DNA of 64,000 nucleotides from Aplectana chamaeleonis (GCA_029168955.1 JAPDOI010000183.1:1087501-1151500); one strand, 5' to 3'. Positions 22,919 to 35,503 are shown, counted from the first letter of the stretch. Translations and numbers: made by a program. The notes: generated by a model not told the origin, from the sequence alone.

Positions 22919-25900
22919 GTTTTCTCATTATAATTGTGAATATACCACTGGTGCTCACGATTCTGCTCCGAAAAGCCAACAGAACACGGAGAGAGTTTCT
23001 GATAATTGGCGGTATGGCGGTGGGCGATATGATATATGCGTTAGGATTTTTTCTAGCAAACACAAGACGCATCGAGAATATAAAAGCAAGTACGTTGTTT
23101 GAGGATCCTGTTGTGACTGCATCTAACCCATCTTGTTTCAGGTGAAGCCACGCTTCTTCGATATGAATGCATGTCTGTGGGATGGGTGATCTTCTTTTTT
23201 CTTGGCTCTTCGCTAATTGGGCATATGAATGTTGTGGTTGCACTAGACCGGTTTCTCGCAACTATGTTTCCGATATGGTATTTTCAAACCACGATTATCT
23301 ACCCGATCGTTCTCTTGACGGGTGAGCGCAAAAGTCTGAAGAGTTCCAGGGCGGAATATGGAAACCAATGACCAATCTGCTATGGGTATGTAACTTGTTG
23401 TCGGTCTTTCAGCAGCCTACGGTCTTTCCATTTTAATTCTGATAGTCAACTGGGTACTCGTTCTCACTGACACTTCGCGCACAATGGATTTGGTCAACAT
23501 ACTCTGCTCAACGAAAGATTCCATATATCCAGGAGTCAAGTAAGTTTTTGGGTCTACATGCTTTCTTGTGAATACTTGTTTCAATTACCTTTGTTTTTGT
23601 CGCTAACTGTGTCACCTGTCGACTTCTACCTAGAAGGATCTTGTTTTATCGCACTTCACGGAAAAACAACCTATCGCGTTTGTGGATTTCGTTAAAAGCT
23701 TTATCCTAATCAATCCTTCTGTTCTGCCACATTCCTCTAATTAGTCACTATTTTCTCTTCTTGCGTCATCATGAAGCTCTCAGTTATAATCGCCGTCCAT
23801 CGAATCTAGTAATCAGTGTGGATCTGTTTTCTGAAGATTGCTCGTAAACAAAAGACTCACTTTGTATGGACAGGGTTCAGCACGGCGTTGCGATAAAGTC
23901 CGTGAAGTTACTTCCCCCTTAACGGAACTCTGCGTTTCTCCCCCACCCCCCCCCCCCTCCACCCCCACCTCCACATGTGTCACATTCATTCATTCAGATT
24001 CAGAAAAGTTCGTTGGCTCCCAGAATCCAATCGTATCTAAACATTTCCGCTAGGTTTCAACTTCAGACTATCATCTTAGAGCTGAAGTGTGATAGATTTT
24101 CTGAACCCTCTATCGAAAAATAAACTCACCTTGGGTTTATCTGAAATTTCTGTTTTTCATGATCTTCAGGGCCCTCACCCAGGTGTCTGGCAAAAAAAAG
24201 TATCCGGCCAGGACCAATTTTCAGGAGTGTCTGAACCCAATGGGGTACTTAGGAACAAAGTTTGGTGGTTAGAAATTTTTCGACTTGATCCGGACGATTT
24301 TCGTGTAATTCGTGGGCAACGAAACAGGATATTGAGGCGTTCATAGCCTGAAGATGCGGTCCTTTGCCGGTCAGCAAAAATAGTATTGTAGAGAAACTTG
24401 CTGGCATCCAACGATCATCACGAAGTCGGAGAAAACTTGAAAACCAAAGAATTTTCCTAGTTGCGATCGGATTGAGAAGCGTCATTTTTGACGGTATCGT
24501 GACGAACTGTCCACTTTAAGGGGCTCTTCGAGCTCTCGTAGACAACCCATCCAGCCACGTTCTGATTTTCCCATTACTTATTTCCCTTCCCTTCTTATCA
24601 GCAAGGCGGCGCATGTTTGGTTTCAGGCCCGTCAATCGAATTTGCATGAATGGCCGGTACTCCGACGAACCTCCAGGGCAAAAAAACTGGAAACTTGTAC
24701 GAGATTTTTGGGTGTCGAGTTCACGTTCAAGGTAGACAATACAATCTCTTGGCTCAGCTAACCTATCCCTTCCTAAAAAATGCGCGGGGTTGAAGGTTAC
24801 GAAAAAGGTAGGGCAAACAGAAATACGTATTTGCATCATGTTGTATGCAGCCTATAGGCTCTCTGAGAGTGTATCGGAATCGCCTGGTGTCTGGTAATTG
24901 TATTGAGACTTTTATGTCACTTTTATCAGTGGGATCTTTGCAGAACGAGATTTAAAGAGTCTGAGTTCAAAGGATTGTGAAAATGTGAAATTCCAGAGAT
25001 ATCATGACGTACTTCCGCTGGTTCTGTATAATAATCGCTTGTCTGATGTGCACAATTGTGATGCTCGTCGTAAGAAAGGTACTACTTCGAGTTAATTCAC
25101 AATTAAGTCCAAAAATTCGGACATCCCGAGGAACAAGCACACAAATTTGTCCGTGAATTGTGGTGAAGCTGTTTTTCTTTCAGAGGTTCAAAACAACTTC
25201 GAAGGCGTTTGCTCCATCGATGAGTAAATTACAGAATCGGAAAGTACGGCGGAGCAGTATAACTATGTGTGAGTGTGCTATAACTCTACTGACAAGGGAA
25301 CTACTTTTAATCAGTCAGGCCATTCCGGATGGAATGTACTTTTCTAGAACGGCTTTTGGCGTAGAATCCGACTACGGTCTTCGCAGCAGCCTAAATCCAC
25401 TCTGAAAAAGGTCATGCGCGTTTCTCATAGCCTGGCGGCCCTTACTTTGCCTCATGAAATTTAAGGGTATTTTGAAAAAGCTTCGGCCTTGGCTCAAGTC
25501 TTGTATGTAGCGGTAATTTAGGGTGGTGAACATGAATCTGGAGTTCGTTTGTGGGAATTCTGAGGTTTACTGGAGGTTATGGTATTACCATGCCATTCAT
25601 GGGCAAAACCTAACTAAATATTTTGAAAATCGACAAATGGACGTTAAATTCGTTCTCACTTCTCCGAGAAACCCCTACACAAATTCTGAGCCAGAACCGA
25701 GACTTTGACCAAACTGCGGTGCACCCACAGTATTGTACCGTAATCCGTCAGAAATCGATAAACGGACCTCAGATTTGTGCTCAGCACTCCTAATATTCCC
25801 CACTGCACCCATTTGAGCCTTTGCTATCGCAGAACTTCGGAAATCGTCAAAAGACTCTCCAAAAACCGAGTCATGGGAAGAAGTCGCGCTGGCGAACTAC

Positions 25901-28900
25901 CAGAAAGAAGCCACTTTGGCACGTCCCTTCGACGACCTTTTCAGCTCAACAGTGGCGAGGTGAGCGAATTTTTTAATATTAATGGTCCCGTTTTTCTTTT
26001 TATTTTCAGCCTCTCTTCATTAAGCTCCACACACATGAATCGGTTGCCATTGAAGGGGATTTCAAACCCCCAAAAAACCGCCCATTTTTTCGCCGCTCAA
26101 TTTCAGGCGATTTTCGAGGGACCATGACTTCGCTACCAGTGGGTCTTGTACGACTCCAGAGACACCTTGGAATCCGCGTGAAGCCATCTCCAAGATAAGC
26201 GCATAAACTCGAGAGACGTTTCCGGGTTGTACTGCGCTCCTAAATTCTAAAAAGTTGCCTAGAATTGAGCGGCAAAAAGATTGTGGACAAGTTGTCCGAA
26301 GCTTTTATTTTCAATTTCGATTTGAACGAGCGGACTTTAGTGAAGAGAGAGGCTGAGAATGAAAGGAAGAACGAGCTATGGATGGAAAACAATCGCTCAC
26401 GTAGCCACTGTTGAGCTCAAAATCATCTGGGGAGGGTGGCAAAGCGGCTTCTTACTGTGGGCAAACCAGAGTGGCTTCTTCCTATATCTCACTAATTCAA
26501 AGGAATTGAGAGTTGGCACTTGGCATACTCAGACAGTAGGTGCGAACTGACCACTGGCAAACAAGGCCTCTCCGGGCGGTACGCCGGCCAAGTTGCGGGC
26601 GGATCGCTGCTCATCATGACCTCGGCGGGCGGATCGCTGCCTCTCGTCGTCTCAGCGGGCGGATCGCTGCGTTTTGGCGGGTGGATAGCGGCACCTGGGA
26701 AAGTTGATCACGCTAGCGGGCGGATTGCCGGCAAGCTCTGAAGCGGCGATCCGACCGCAACCTACCAGCAATCCGCCCGCCACTGCTTTGATAGCCAGCG
26801 ATCCGCCCGCTCAAATTTTACACGGTAAAACTTGTCAATCATTGACAAGTTCTTTTCTGTTATCAGTATCATGCGCAAAGTAAACAAACCGAAGGGTACA
26901 AAAGGCGCTCCGTCGCACTGACTGCTCACTAGGCATTTCGAGGCCGATCCTGAATGGTGACTTAAAGTCACCTCTGAAGGATCTCTCAGAGGCCGAAGGA
27001 TAATTTTTGTTAGCTGAGGGGATGGTCCCCACGGCTAGGGGGGGGGGGTGGTCCCGCACACGGAGACCGTGGTGGGAACTACCGGAAACCAACATGTGGC
27101 ATCGAGGGAGGATCGCTGGCTAATGGCAGGCAGCTCGCTGGCTAGTGACGGGCGGATTGCTGGCTATTGGCGGGCGGATCGCTGGCTACTGCCAGGCGGA
27201 TCGCTGGCCACTGACGGGCGGATCGCTGGCTACTGGCGGGCGGATCGCTGGCTACTGCCGGGCGGATCGCTGGCTACTGGCGGGCGGATCGTTAGCTACT
27301 GGCGGGCGGATGGCGGGGGGGATCTCGATCCGCCCGCCAAAAGCCAGCGACCCGCCCGCACCTACTGTCTGAGTATGTTATGCAGGAATAGTCTACTTCA
27401 CCTCCCTGAGGTTGAGCTGTGCATTCAAGCAAGATTCTCCCATTTTGCACTTGCATTTTTTTAGTATTCGGACGACATTTTAGCGATACAGTCCACGGCA
27501 ACCATAATGGATGGTGGTTCGGTTGCGCATTTTCACTAAGCATATTGCAGCCAAAGCTGGCTCGGTTCTAAACTTGTCATTATTCGATGAGGAAACAGCT
27601 GATAATTTCCTCCGGGCTATAATTCTTTATCTTTCTTTCTTTTTTTCGTGTTATGCTCGCGTGTATATATGAATAGCAAAACTTTGTCAATATTTGTATT
27701 GTGTGTATAGGGAAAAAACTTACCACTAGAAAATTAGGGTACAATCAAAAATGTGTTGTTCATTATGAAGGAACTCCGCAGAGCTCTGTTCGACGGCGAA
27801 ATTCCAGTTTCTTCCCGATTTTGAAGGAAAAAATCATCAGAAACGATAAAAAGCAGTAAGTTTCCTCCCTAGCAGACAATTTCAATGCATCCAAAGTCTT
27901 TATTTTAGATACACACAAGAAAATTACGAAAAAATGAGATTAGCAGAAAAAATAACCCAGAAAGAATTGTCAGCTGTCTCTTCATCTATTAAGTGCAAAC
28001 TTGGAACCGTTCCAGCCATAGGTACAGTATGAGTGGTGGGAACAGGCAACCGCTGGACCGCTTTTTTCTGTTGTCGAGGACTGTACCTAAGAAATTTAGA
28101 AATTTGAAACGTAGGGGCTTTCTACACACAATGGTAGGAGTTGATTCGTTTTCCAATTCAATACGTCACGCTTCTCATCTTAAGCGAAGTGGTCCCGAGT
28201 GGAATTAGAGCCGAAAAAGGCGAGACAGCTCTCTCTGTGTGTAGAGCCCCTATCCCGAAATTTGAAGTAGTGTGACCGTCTTTTGTATTAGAGGCAGTGC
28301 TCCTGTCAGTGCTACTTTTGAGCAAAGGTTTATAATTAAGATTGTCCCTGGCACAGTTTTCATGGGAGTGGTTTTAACTTAGTTTCTAAAACACTACGAC
28401 TTCTATGGAAAATGTGAGCGCTCGTTGGGTCGGTGCTATGACGTTCGGGTTAGATTTGAAACAGTTCTAGAAACCGCGTTTGTTCAGCGCCACACAAAAT
28501 TAGCTGGACTCTAGGCATACCCGAGCTAAAAAACTGGACTTATAGCTGAGTAAATGCAAGACTGACACTTCATGTTCAGGTATGATAATTCTAAGTGCAG
28601 TGCTCTTTCTTCTGATTCCTGATCTCTTTGCAACTCTTGTTTTCTCGAATAGCAGCTCTAACACCAAGCTATTTCTGTACTCGATGATGTTGAATAAGGT
28701 TTGTTTTTATTGTTTATCAAGCGTTGTTTGTTTATCAACCGTTTGTTCCTATGGAAGAGTGAGCAGCTTTCGGTAGGAATACAAGCGGCCACGTTGTTCT
28801 GTGCTATTTTTTGTTTCCTGGAAAGGAGTACAGACCAACTGTATAGTGGCTGCCAGGATATGAATCCATCGAAAAGCTTGAAGTGTGGTTTTTTGTCAGC

Positions 28901-31040
28901 GGGCACTAACCTGACTACGGCTTATCTTATATTTCCCGAAGGCCTTTATAAAACCATGTTCTGATAGTTGTAGGTGTGGCACACATCACTAATATCCGGT
29001 TTTTCTAATCCCCTGAATGCCTCAGAGATTTACAGGAGATTTCCAAAAGTGGGCATTTTCATAATTTTGCAAAGAGAGAAGGGGTACACGATTTCAAATT
29101 TTTAGGGCGTTCAAGAAAATTGTTTCGGGTTGAGCTTGAAACTTGTTTTTAGGGGTTGTTCAGGGTGCTGATTACGAATCTGAGGCCCATTTGTCAATAT
29201 TTAAAAAATTCCGTGTGATTTTGTCTGAAGCTATAAAGTGGGGAAATTTTGCTGGCCAAACACGACTTTTGACGATATCGAGAATGGTACGATGAAATCG
29301 CATCCAATGTTCTACATAGGGGTTATTCGGGCTGCCCATTTATCGACTTTTCTTGGATTACTGAATGTAACGGTTTTTTTTAACGACTTTTCCAAATCGC
29401 CACGGGTTGGGTGAAGCAGTCCCTAGTGAATGATAAGAATTAGAGCCTTTTCCGCGAGCGGCGCACGAGCGTGAAGAGCTGTGGGTAAAAAATATTTTTT
29501 ATCGGGCGTCACGCGCGGGACGAGATGTAGGCAACTATTTCAGGCGGTGCGAAGTTAAGCACGACTTCAACAATGCCATGCGCAGAAATTCTTCAAAGGC
29601 TTACATTTTCGCGCACGGTATGGTAGGATAGCATTAAAATCAAGTGTAACGGTTCGGAAACTTGATTAGCTTCAATATAGGAGGCGCCGATATAATAATT
29701 AAGAACGCTTAAAACGCTTGATCACTGTGATGTGATCACATAAATAGCACACACTATAAAGAACCCATTCGTGTTCAAAAAAGGCCCCACTTCTCAGAAA
29801 TTCGAAAAATTCTGTACAACGCAGCGTGGACACGCGGTCTCTTTGAAGGCAGCGTTCACGATGATTTTCGTTCCCGAGTTTTCGACTCGAAACAATGCGT
29901 TGGCCACCAAGTGTTACCAAAATTGCGAAGAAACAGCTTGAAGCGTCCTGAGACGTCTTATTTCAGTGACATTAATCTCTGGCCAGGAATAGTTGTCCGA
30001 CTGAATGAACATGTTCACGGTGGTTGTCACGGGTAAAAATTTGAGCTAATCAAAAATGGAAGAATAATCTGGGCAAAACAGTATTAGTTAGTGTCCGAAG
30101 GAAAGGACGGAGCAGTAAAGAGTAGAGAATCGCAAGGGACGGGCCCACAAAAGATTTCCTTGTCACAACAAACAGTTCCAAAGAGAGTAAAAAGGTGGGG
30201 TGAGAGTAAAGGATTTGGTGCCTTTCTAAGGCGTTTTTCCCGATTTCTTCGTCATTTCAGTTCTACCCGGAAACCGAACAATCGATTTAGCCAATAATCT
30301 CGAAAACGAAGATTATCGTGAACACTGCCTTGAAAGCACAGTCCAACCTCAGAATCGCTTTTCTGTTCTCTGGCCTATCTTGAGAACGGTCCCACGGTGA
30401 TTTTGATGATGTCTCTGGAGTCGTACAAGACCCCTAGGAACGGAGTTATGGCCCATCAAAAGTTGAGCTACGGAAGCATGGTGGACGAGTTTTCCGGGGC
30501 TTGTAACTTTCCGTCATTTGCAACCGATTTATGTGAGCTGACCTGAGTAAAGAGAGAGGCTGAGAATGAAGGGAAGAACGGGGCCATTGATGGGAAATCA
30601 TTGTTTATCTCACTGCTCTTGAGCTCGAAGGATCGTAAAAGGGGCGTGCCAAAGTGGCTTCCTGATGTGGGCGCCCCAGGGTGGCCTCCACCTATATCTA
30701 TCTTATTCGGCGGAAATCAGAGCTCGCACTTGACATGAGTGGGTCACCTTCATAATTCTGTGGAAATCTCAGATTTCGTCCCTGAGCTTGTCCTGTGCCT
30801 TTAATTGTTAACAGTCTACTTTGGCCAATGTTCTCCATGCAGAAGCCATGAACCAATTTTTTTTTCTCAAACTTTCGTTTTCCAAAGTCTCAAATAGATG
30901 GTACTAAGCGTTTCACCCATTTCAATTCGCACCTATTTCAGACAATGGTCAACTTCTTTATCTTCGTTCTACGACATAAAGATCTTCGTGGAATTTTTGT
31001 CGCACATGGATCAAGTATCAATAATGTAGCGCACAATTAG
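22919..31040 (+). CDS. Nematode serpentine chemoreceptor-like GPCR (7 exons, 5' exon missing)
   Basis: A rhodopsin-like seven-transmembrane receptor of the nematode chemosensory type, probably in a sensory neuron membrane (inferred). Exons 22919-23089, 23142-23321, 23413-23539, 24997-25078, 25184-25268, 28580-28698 and 30942-31040 join in phase, without a stop, to about 287 codons. All introns are GT-AG (52, 91, 1457, 105, 3311 and 2243 bases). TM1 is [17 protein letters not shown]2 is around [19 protein letters not shown]3 begins after Cys in YECMSVGW and ends LDRF, a DRY variant; TM4 spans exons 2-3. Loop 2 has the partner Cys (NILCSTKD). TM5 is in exon 4, with a basic loop 3 in exon 5. TM6 is [18 protein letters not shown]7 ends [14 protein letters not shown] before TAG. 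The subfamily (Srsx-, Srx- or Srbc-like) is undecided. Large introns are filled with MITEs. Confidence 0.85.
25480..25790. repeat. Dispersed repeat (GGTGGTGAACAYGAATCTGGA family)
   Basis: Within the fifth GPCR intron. It shares word order with 29030-29360 and 52310-52800: a phrase like GGTAATTTAGGGTGGTGAAC, then GAATCTGGAGT, then a TCGATTTTC-type phrase. Gives no protein. Confidence 0.55.
26100..26520. repeat. F2 fragments
   Basis: 26100-26245 matches the right half of F2 (GGACCATGACTTCG, GTACGACTCCAGAGACA). 26340-26520 matches the left half in inverted orientation (GAGAGGCTGAGAATGAA, GTGGCTTCTTCCTATAT), with foreign sequence between. The copy is rearranged. Confidence 0.6.
26526..27375. mobile_element. 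F5 element with 22-bp GC-rich satellite
   Basis: Perfect inverted ends CTCAGACAGTAGGTGCG at 26528-26544 and their inverse at 27357-27373, with TA just outside each. Inside is a word CGGGCGGATCGCTGGCTACT in tandem (22-bp period, about 27115-27310), looser copies at 26580-26760, and inverse copies near 26770-26815 and 27330-27360. The middle (26826-27100) holds repeat R3. Because 22 x 3 = 66, all frames stay open through the array and give a 22-residue periodic peptide, which is an artefact. Confidence 0.8.
29846..30331. repeat. F1 MITE in last GPCR intron
   Basis: Starts AAGGCAGCGTTCACGATGA and ends with the inverse of AAGGCAGTGTTCACGATAA. It is the uninterrupted relative of the split copy at 20495-21534 and lies next to an F2 copy at 30334. 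Confidence 0.8.
30334..30801. repeat. F2 MITE in last GPCR intron
   Basis: Starts AAGCACAGTCCAACCTC and ends TCCTGTGCCTT. The orientation is opposite to the copy at 233-683. Confidence 0.75.
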
Positions 31041-31047
31041 GAATACT

Positions 31048-31053
31048 AATAAA
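31048..31053 (+). promoter_or_regulatory. AATAAA polyadenylation signal of the GPCR
   Basis: AATAAA starts eight bases after the TAG at 31038-31040. The placement fits the short 3' untranslated regions common in nematodes. Confidence 0.6.
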
Positions 31054-31214
31054 GTATTAAAATAAGAAATAGAATATGAACTTGGTAATACTTCTTGCCC
31101 TTTCTCGCGATTTCAGTGCTATTACATTCGATGAGTTCTTTTTGGTTTACAAGTTTCGAGGGTTTCATGCAACCTCTTCAATTTACATTTTTACGGTTCA
31201 TCGTTAGCAACGAT

Positions 31215-31448
31215 CTATAGATGTCTTTTGAGCAGCATAGGGGCTACGGGCTGAGAAATTTTTTTAAGCGACCCGTAGAGTCTCCTTGTGGAATTTGGTC
31301 TAGACGCTGAACACTGCTGCGGAGGTCGTGGAGCGGGAACGAACCCTTTGGCCGGTGAAGTCGAGAACTCAGTATGGCCAGCCACTATGATCTCGCCTGC
31401 TTCATTCAATACATTGAATCTGCCAAAGAGACCATAAGTACTACTCAT
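31215..31448 (-). CDS. Possible small ORF, 77 residues, unrecognised
   Basis: An uninterrupted minus-strand frame from ATG (context AAAAATGAGT, good for nematodes) to TAG. It starts MSSTYGLFGRFNVLNEAGE and has a Pro/Arg/Ser-rich middle and a basic end. It converges on the GPCR gene with a gap of about 175 bases. I see no membrane segment, repeat or known motif. It could be a small gene, a terminal exon or chance. Confidence 0.2.
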   Translation of the reverse strand: MSSTYGLFGRFNVLNEAGEIIVAGHTEFSTSPAKGFVPAPRPPQQCSASRPNSTRRLYGSLKKISQPVAPMLLKRHL

Positions 31449-33109
31449 TTTTGGCTTGCTTGTAAGAAGTGAGATGCTGCTTGGAAAGGCAATAGGCAGT
31501 CTTTTGGCACAAGTGCTACTCTATACGAGCGATGTCTAGTCAACCTAGCTGGAGGGGTAAAACATCCCACTGAAGCGTCTCTAAATTTTCCTTGGTAACT
31601 ATTTGCAACTGGTCGCCTGGCGTGGGCTCATCTACATAACATGCTTTTTGGCATACTGGGGCGTTTGGGCTCCAATTTTAGGCTCAATTGTATCAACATA
31701 TCTTGTTTAGGTTCTCTACAGATAGTTTCTATTGGCTGGAGCGAAGTTTTCTACACTCCAGAAATTAGCATTATTTAAAACTGTCCAAATTGCGGAGAAC
31801 TTTCTTCAAATCGCTTTCACTGAGGGAACGTTTGCCCAAATTCTTAAAATAAGCCTTCTTCCAGCGAGAGAATGTGGCGCAACACTGACGGCTCGGTGCC
31901 GACAGGCGAGTGTTTCCAAGTGGATACAATTGCAGAAACGTACACAGTTGTAGCAGTGTAGCATGCAAAAAAGTTATGACGGATTAGAATATGTTGATTT
32001 CTCCTCACATTTTTGCACTGAAGAATCGGAATTGACGGTTGTACGTTTCTGCATGGGTGTCCTGATGGCAACAGCCCGACAGGCGTCATACCCGCTCTAT
32101 CACGGTCTCAATGGTCTCACCTGTCCCAGCCATTTGTTTGGAGATTTCGTTTTGAATTTTAGTAGGGTAAGTCTACGTTTGGCAGAGTATTTCCATACTA
32201 CGCACCAGACTCAAAGGTATCGTACGCACTGAAAAGCACTCACCTTTTTTTGGGTTTGAATCATTGGTGGGCCCTCTAAAAACGTGGGTATAGTTTGTTG
32301 AGTCACCAACAGGGATGTGCGGCAATTGCCGTTTGCCGTTTGTCGTTTGCCGGCCATTTTTGGGACTTTTTTGCCGTTTGTCGTTTGCCGAAATTTTTGT
32401 TGTTTTGCCGGCAAAACTCGGCAAAACATTGAAAGAAAACGCGAGCTATGCTCACGGCCATGTAGGCACAAGGGGTGAGCCGACTACCCGTTCTTCGCTA
32501 ACCGTTATCCGAGGGTTTTGACTTATCTCCTCTCCACTTCGCCGCCTGGCCATTTCTGAGCAAGATGAGGGATAAAAATCTTCATAATCTCACCATATGT
32601 ATTCTGATAAGCGAGCGTTTATGGTATGCTGTAGAAGGAGAAGTGATGTTTCATTATCTGGGTTTCCCGTGCCTTCATGGTCGTGAGTATAGGCCTCACG
32701 GGTTCTAGTCCCCCCCACCGTCTATTCATTGACGCAGTGAGCTGCCATCATTTGACCTGCTAGGACTCAAGAACTGATGGATGGCCATACGGAAAGTATT
32801 TACTTTGTCGGATGTAGTGCAAAATGTTCAACTCCAAAGTGGTGTTTTAGTTTCTGTTCCAGAGTTCTGACAGATTCTGGTGTAGCTAAAAGAAGCAGGA
32901 AGCATTCGTGCGACTCACATGGACAGAGACTCTGAGAAAGTCTTCCGCGGTAGTGTCAGGAAAGTAATGCGACACCCGACTGTGCCGCGATAACTACACG
33001 GTAGTACCGCAGGGGCTCTTTGATTCCTGTGAGACGATAATAAATTGCCAACGGCACAAAATTCTCACGGTAAACAAAATTGATGATACACAATTGATAA
33101 AGGGGAGGG

Positions 33110-33117
33110 TATAAAAG
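33110..33117 (+). promoter_or_regulatory. TATA-like box before repeat R copy B
   Basis: TATAAAAG about 20 bases upstream of the conserved repeat R start (TTAGACTCTG). Could be a core promoter belonging to the repeat; not tested. Confidence 0.3.
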
Positions 33118-33137
33118 AAATGAAGTGCGGTGTGTTA

Positions 33138-33305
33138 GACTCTGTTTCAGTTCAAGTGAACTCCTGTTTTCCGTTATCACAGCGCGGAGCGGTGGCTTTT
33201 TCGTCGGAACCTCCTTATCACTAGTTATATTTCACCGAGGCCCACCGCTCCGCTGCCGGTGATAATCGAAATCAACAGGTCACTACGGATGTACCAGAGC
33301 TTACA
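33138..33305 (+). repeat. Dispersed repeat R, copy B
   Basis: Near-identical to 1937-2110 over about 170 bp. Located within the hAT-like element, so it either inserted there or was captured. Confidence 0.7.
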
Positions 33306-34274
33306 TTCACACCGTCTTTCTCCAGATGTAAGCGGCTAAAGCTCGGAACAGACTAGGGAGTAGGAAAGCAGCCTCATCGGTGATAAGGATATCACGATAT
33401 CGGGCCTCAAACATGGAAAACTCTGAAAAGAAAAACGTCTACACTTCCGTGAGAATTTTGTGCCATTGGCAAATGATAAACTTGTATTACTGTGCCGTGG
33501 CGATTCTGTTGCAGTGCCTTGAGGGTCGACAACGCCGCAACGTTGCCGCGACAGTACCGTGGCACTTCCGTGTTAGAACTGCAGGGCTCCAGGAGGATGC
33601 ATCAGCGAACCCGCGTCGACTGCGATGCACTGTTCCGGGCGATAGACCGAGATTTTCGCCAGTTTGATAGCCCAAGTTGAGGTACATCCCGAATCTCCTA
33701 CATCGCTATAATGGGGCTAACCTCTGTCCCAATCAGACAGAGGTCGTAGCTACCTCAGGTGTGTATTTTTGTTCGTAGGCCCGCCCACTTGTATTATGAC
33801 TCATTTCATATGAGTTACTCGCCGTCGGTCCTATTTTTGCTAGAACGCGCCCACCGATCGCGGAGCCGCAGCGGCACTACCGCGGAGCAGCAGCTGCACT
33901 ATTGCGGGGCCGCCACGACATTGTCGCTGCGACTCCGCGATAGTGCCGCTTCGGTGCCTCTAGCAGGCGAAACGGCTTCCTGGCGAAGCCGCAGCGGCGA
34001 TTTCTTTGTTTCCATGAGCTCTCACATGTCTTGTTTCTGTTCATCTGAAGCCTTAAATTGGAAGTATGCTCTTGAATTGAAATTATTACAATATTGACAT
34101 AAGTATGCAAAAAAAAGGAAAAAAGTAGAGCTGCACATGTGTATAACTTTTGGGTTGATCTGAGGGATAAGATTTTTTGCCGTTTGCCGTTTGCCGGCCG
34201 TTTTTGGTTTTTTTTTTGCCGATTGCCGTTTGCCGAAATCTCAGAATCTTTTGCCGCACACCCCTGGTCACCAA

Positions 34275-34867
34275 CGCATTGTTATGAAGATGTGGGAGAA
34301 TGAGTGCCCTAACTACCACTAAGAGAGGTCGGTACTCTGACAGCCATCATGCATCAGGTGAAAAAAGGTAGCCTTTCAACAAATAATATAGCCTAAATAA
34401 ACTTTACAATGATGCGAGTGACCCAACAAACTCTACCTACTTTCTCAAGCGGGCCCAACTAATGTAATGAGTGAAACCCAAAAAACGGTGAGTGGTTTTT
34501 AGCGCGTGCGATGCCTCTAAATTTAGTCAGGGTCAGAATGAACAAATCACAAGCTTCAAACATCAATGGATTTCTTTCCTGAAAACGGCGCGGTCGTTGG
34601 AACTTCGTGCGAATTCCAAGATAACAGCCTGTGAGGCACGGAAACACAAAATGCAAAGGATGACCCCTATGAGCTTTCATTGATTCATTCAAGCTCCGGC
34701 CGGGGCAAGGAAAACAGTCTCTCCTTGAGGAGAGACTTGACCAAGGTAGGCGGCGCTGTTACCCGTGCCTTCTCGCAGTCTGTATCATGCGTTCACATTT
34801 CCGACAGAGTACGCCAAGGTGTCGAGTAATTTCGCATCGACTGGTGGCGGGCACGGATGTCTCCGAC
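34275..34867. other. Unassigned
   Basis: No gene or element recognised. Open frames on both strands near 34490-34690 overlap each other and lack motifs. Confidence 0.4.
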
Positions 34868-34990
34868 CAGGGCTGTGCGGAACTGTCCCATTCCCGATTC
34901 CCTTTCCTTGCTTCCGGCGTTTTAGGGCTGTTCCGTTCCGCCACCGTTTCCGAAATTTCGTGCTCGGAAACGGAATAAAGTATCTAGTAC
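34868..34990. repeat. hAT-like terminus with GTTCCG-type words
   Basis: Starts CAGGGCTGTGCGGAACTG and continues with words such as CCCATTCCCGATTCCC, CTGTTCCGTTCCG and CGTTTCCG, and later GAAACGGAA. This is the same terminal formula as the elements at 32310 and 56485 but with a different word. No right end was found. Confidence 0.55.
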
Positions 34991-35503
34991 CACATGACCT
35001 ATGGTAGTCAAGGATTTTTGAGGGTATCATGAGACGCTAAAATTTACCATCCCACCCTCTGTGATCGAGCGATTCACGAAGTTTTGGGTCTTGAAATCTC
35101 GACCCCTTAAAATGGTCGTGGCAAGATGCCAAACGCCTTTTGGGGATTGTTTCCGAAAAAAAATATGTAGCTTTTTCTTCGAGAATGAATGATTTCGTGG
35201 AGTTTTCCCTCTCGATCCCACTTCATTGTTTGTTTACTGCCACAACAATAATGAAAATCGAGTTATTTTTTCCACGTACACAGCCTGTCTCCCGGAAAGG
35301 AGTCTCGGCCCGACAGGCGGAAGTGATCACGGGCAGCGGCGAAGCTCGTTTGTGGCAGACCATAAGAGAGTTTTCCAATTCTCGCCAAAAAGTTTTATTT
35401 TATCTCTCTCAAAATTCAATAATTAGATAATCACTAGGATACTCTATCAAAGTTTATAAAAGGCGTCGCCTAGAATCGGAGAATTCACCTCTAACCAGCC
35501 TTA
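34991..35503. other. Unassigned
   Basis: Nothing recognised. Short frames only. Confidence 0.4.

Larger units (their letters stand above)
32310..34266. mobile_element. hAT-like element with TTGCCG subterminal words
   Basis: Flanked by an exact 8-bp direct repeat GTCACCAA (32302-32309 and 34267-34274), the target size of hAT transposons. Termini are CAGGGATGTGCGGCAA and the inverse TTGCCGCACACCCCTG. The first 120 bp and the last 100 bp are crowded with TTTGCCG or its complement. The 1.7-kb interior has no transposase; it holds repeat R copy B, CGCGG-word blocks (33500-33560, 33840-33990) and unrecognised sequence. Non-autonomous. Confidence 0.85.

Noticed and set aside
27048..27464. Long repetitive open frames through the CGGGCGGATCGCTGG array
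   Set aside because: The 22-bp period keeps frames open and gives a periodic peptide. The DNA is a mobile satellite, not a gene.
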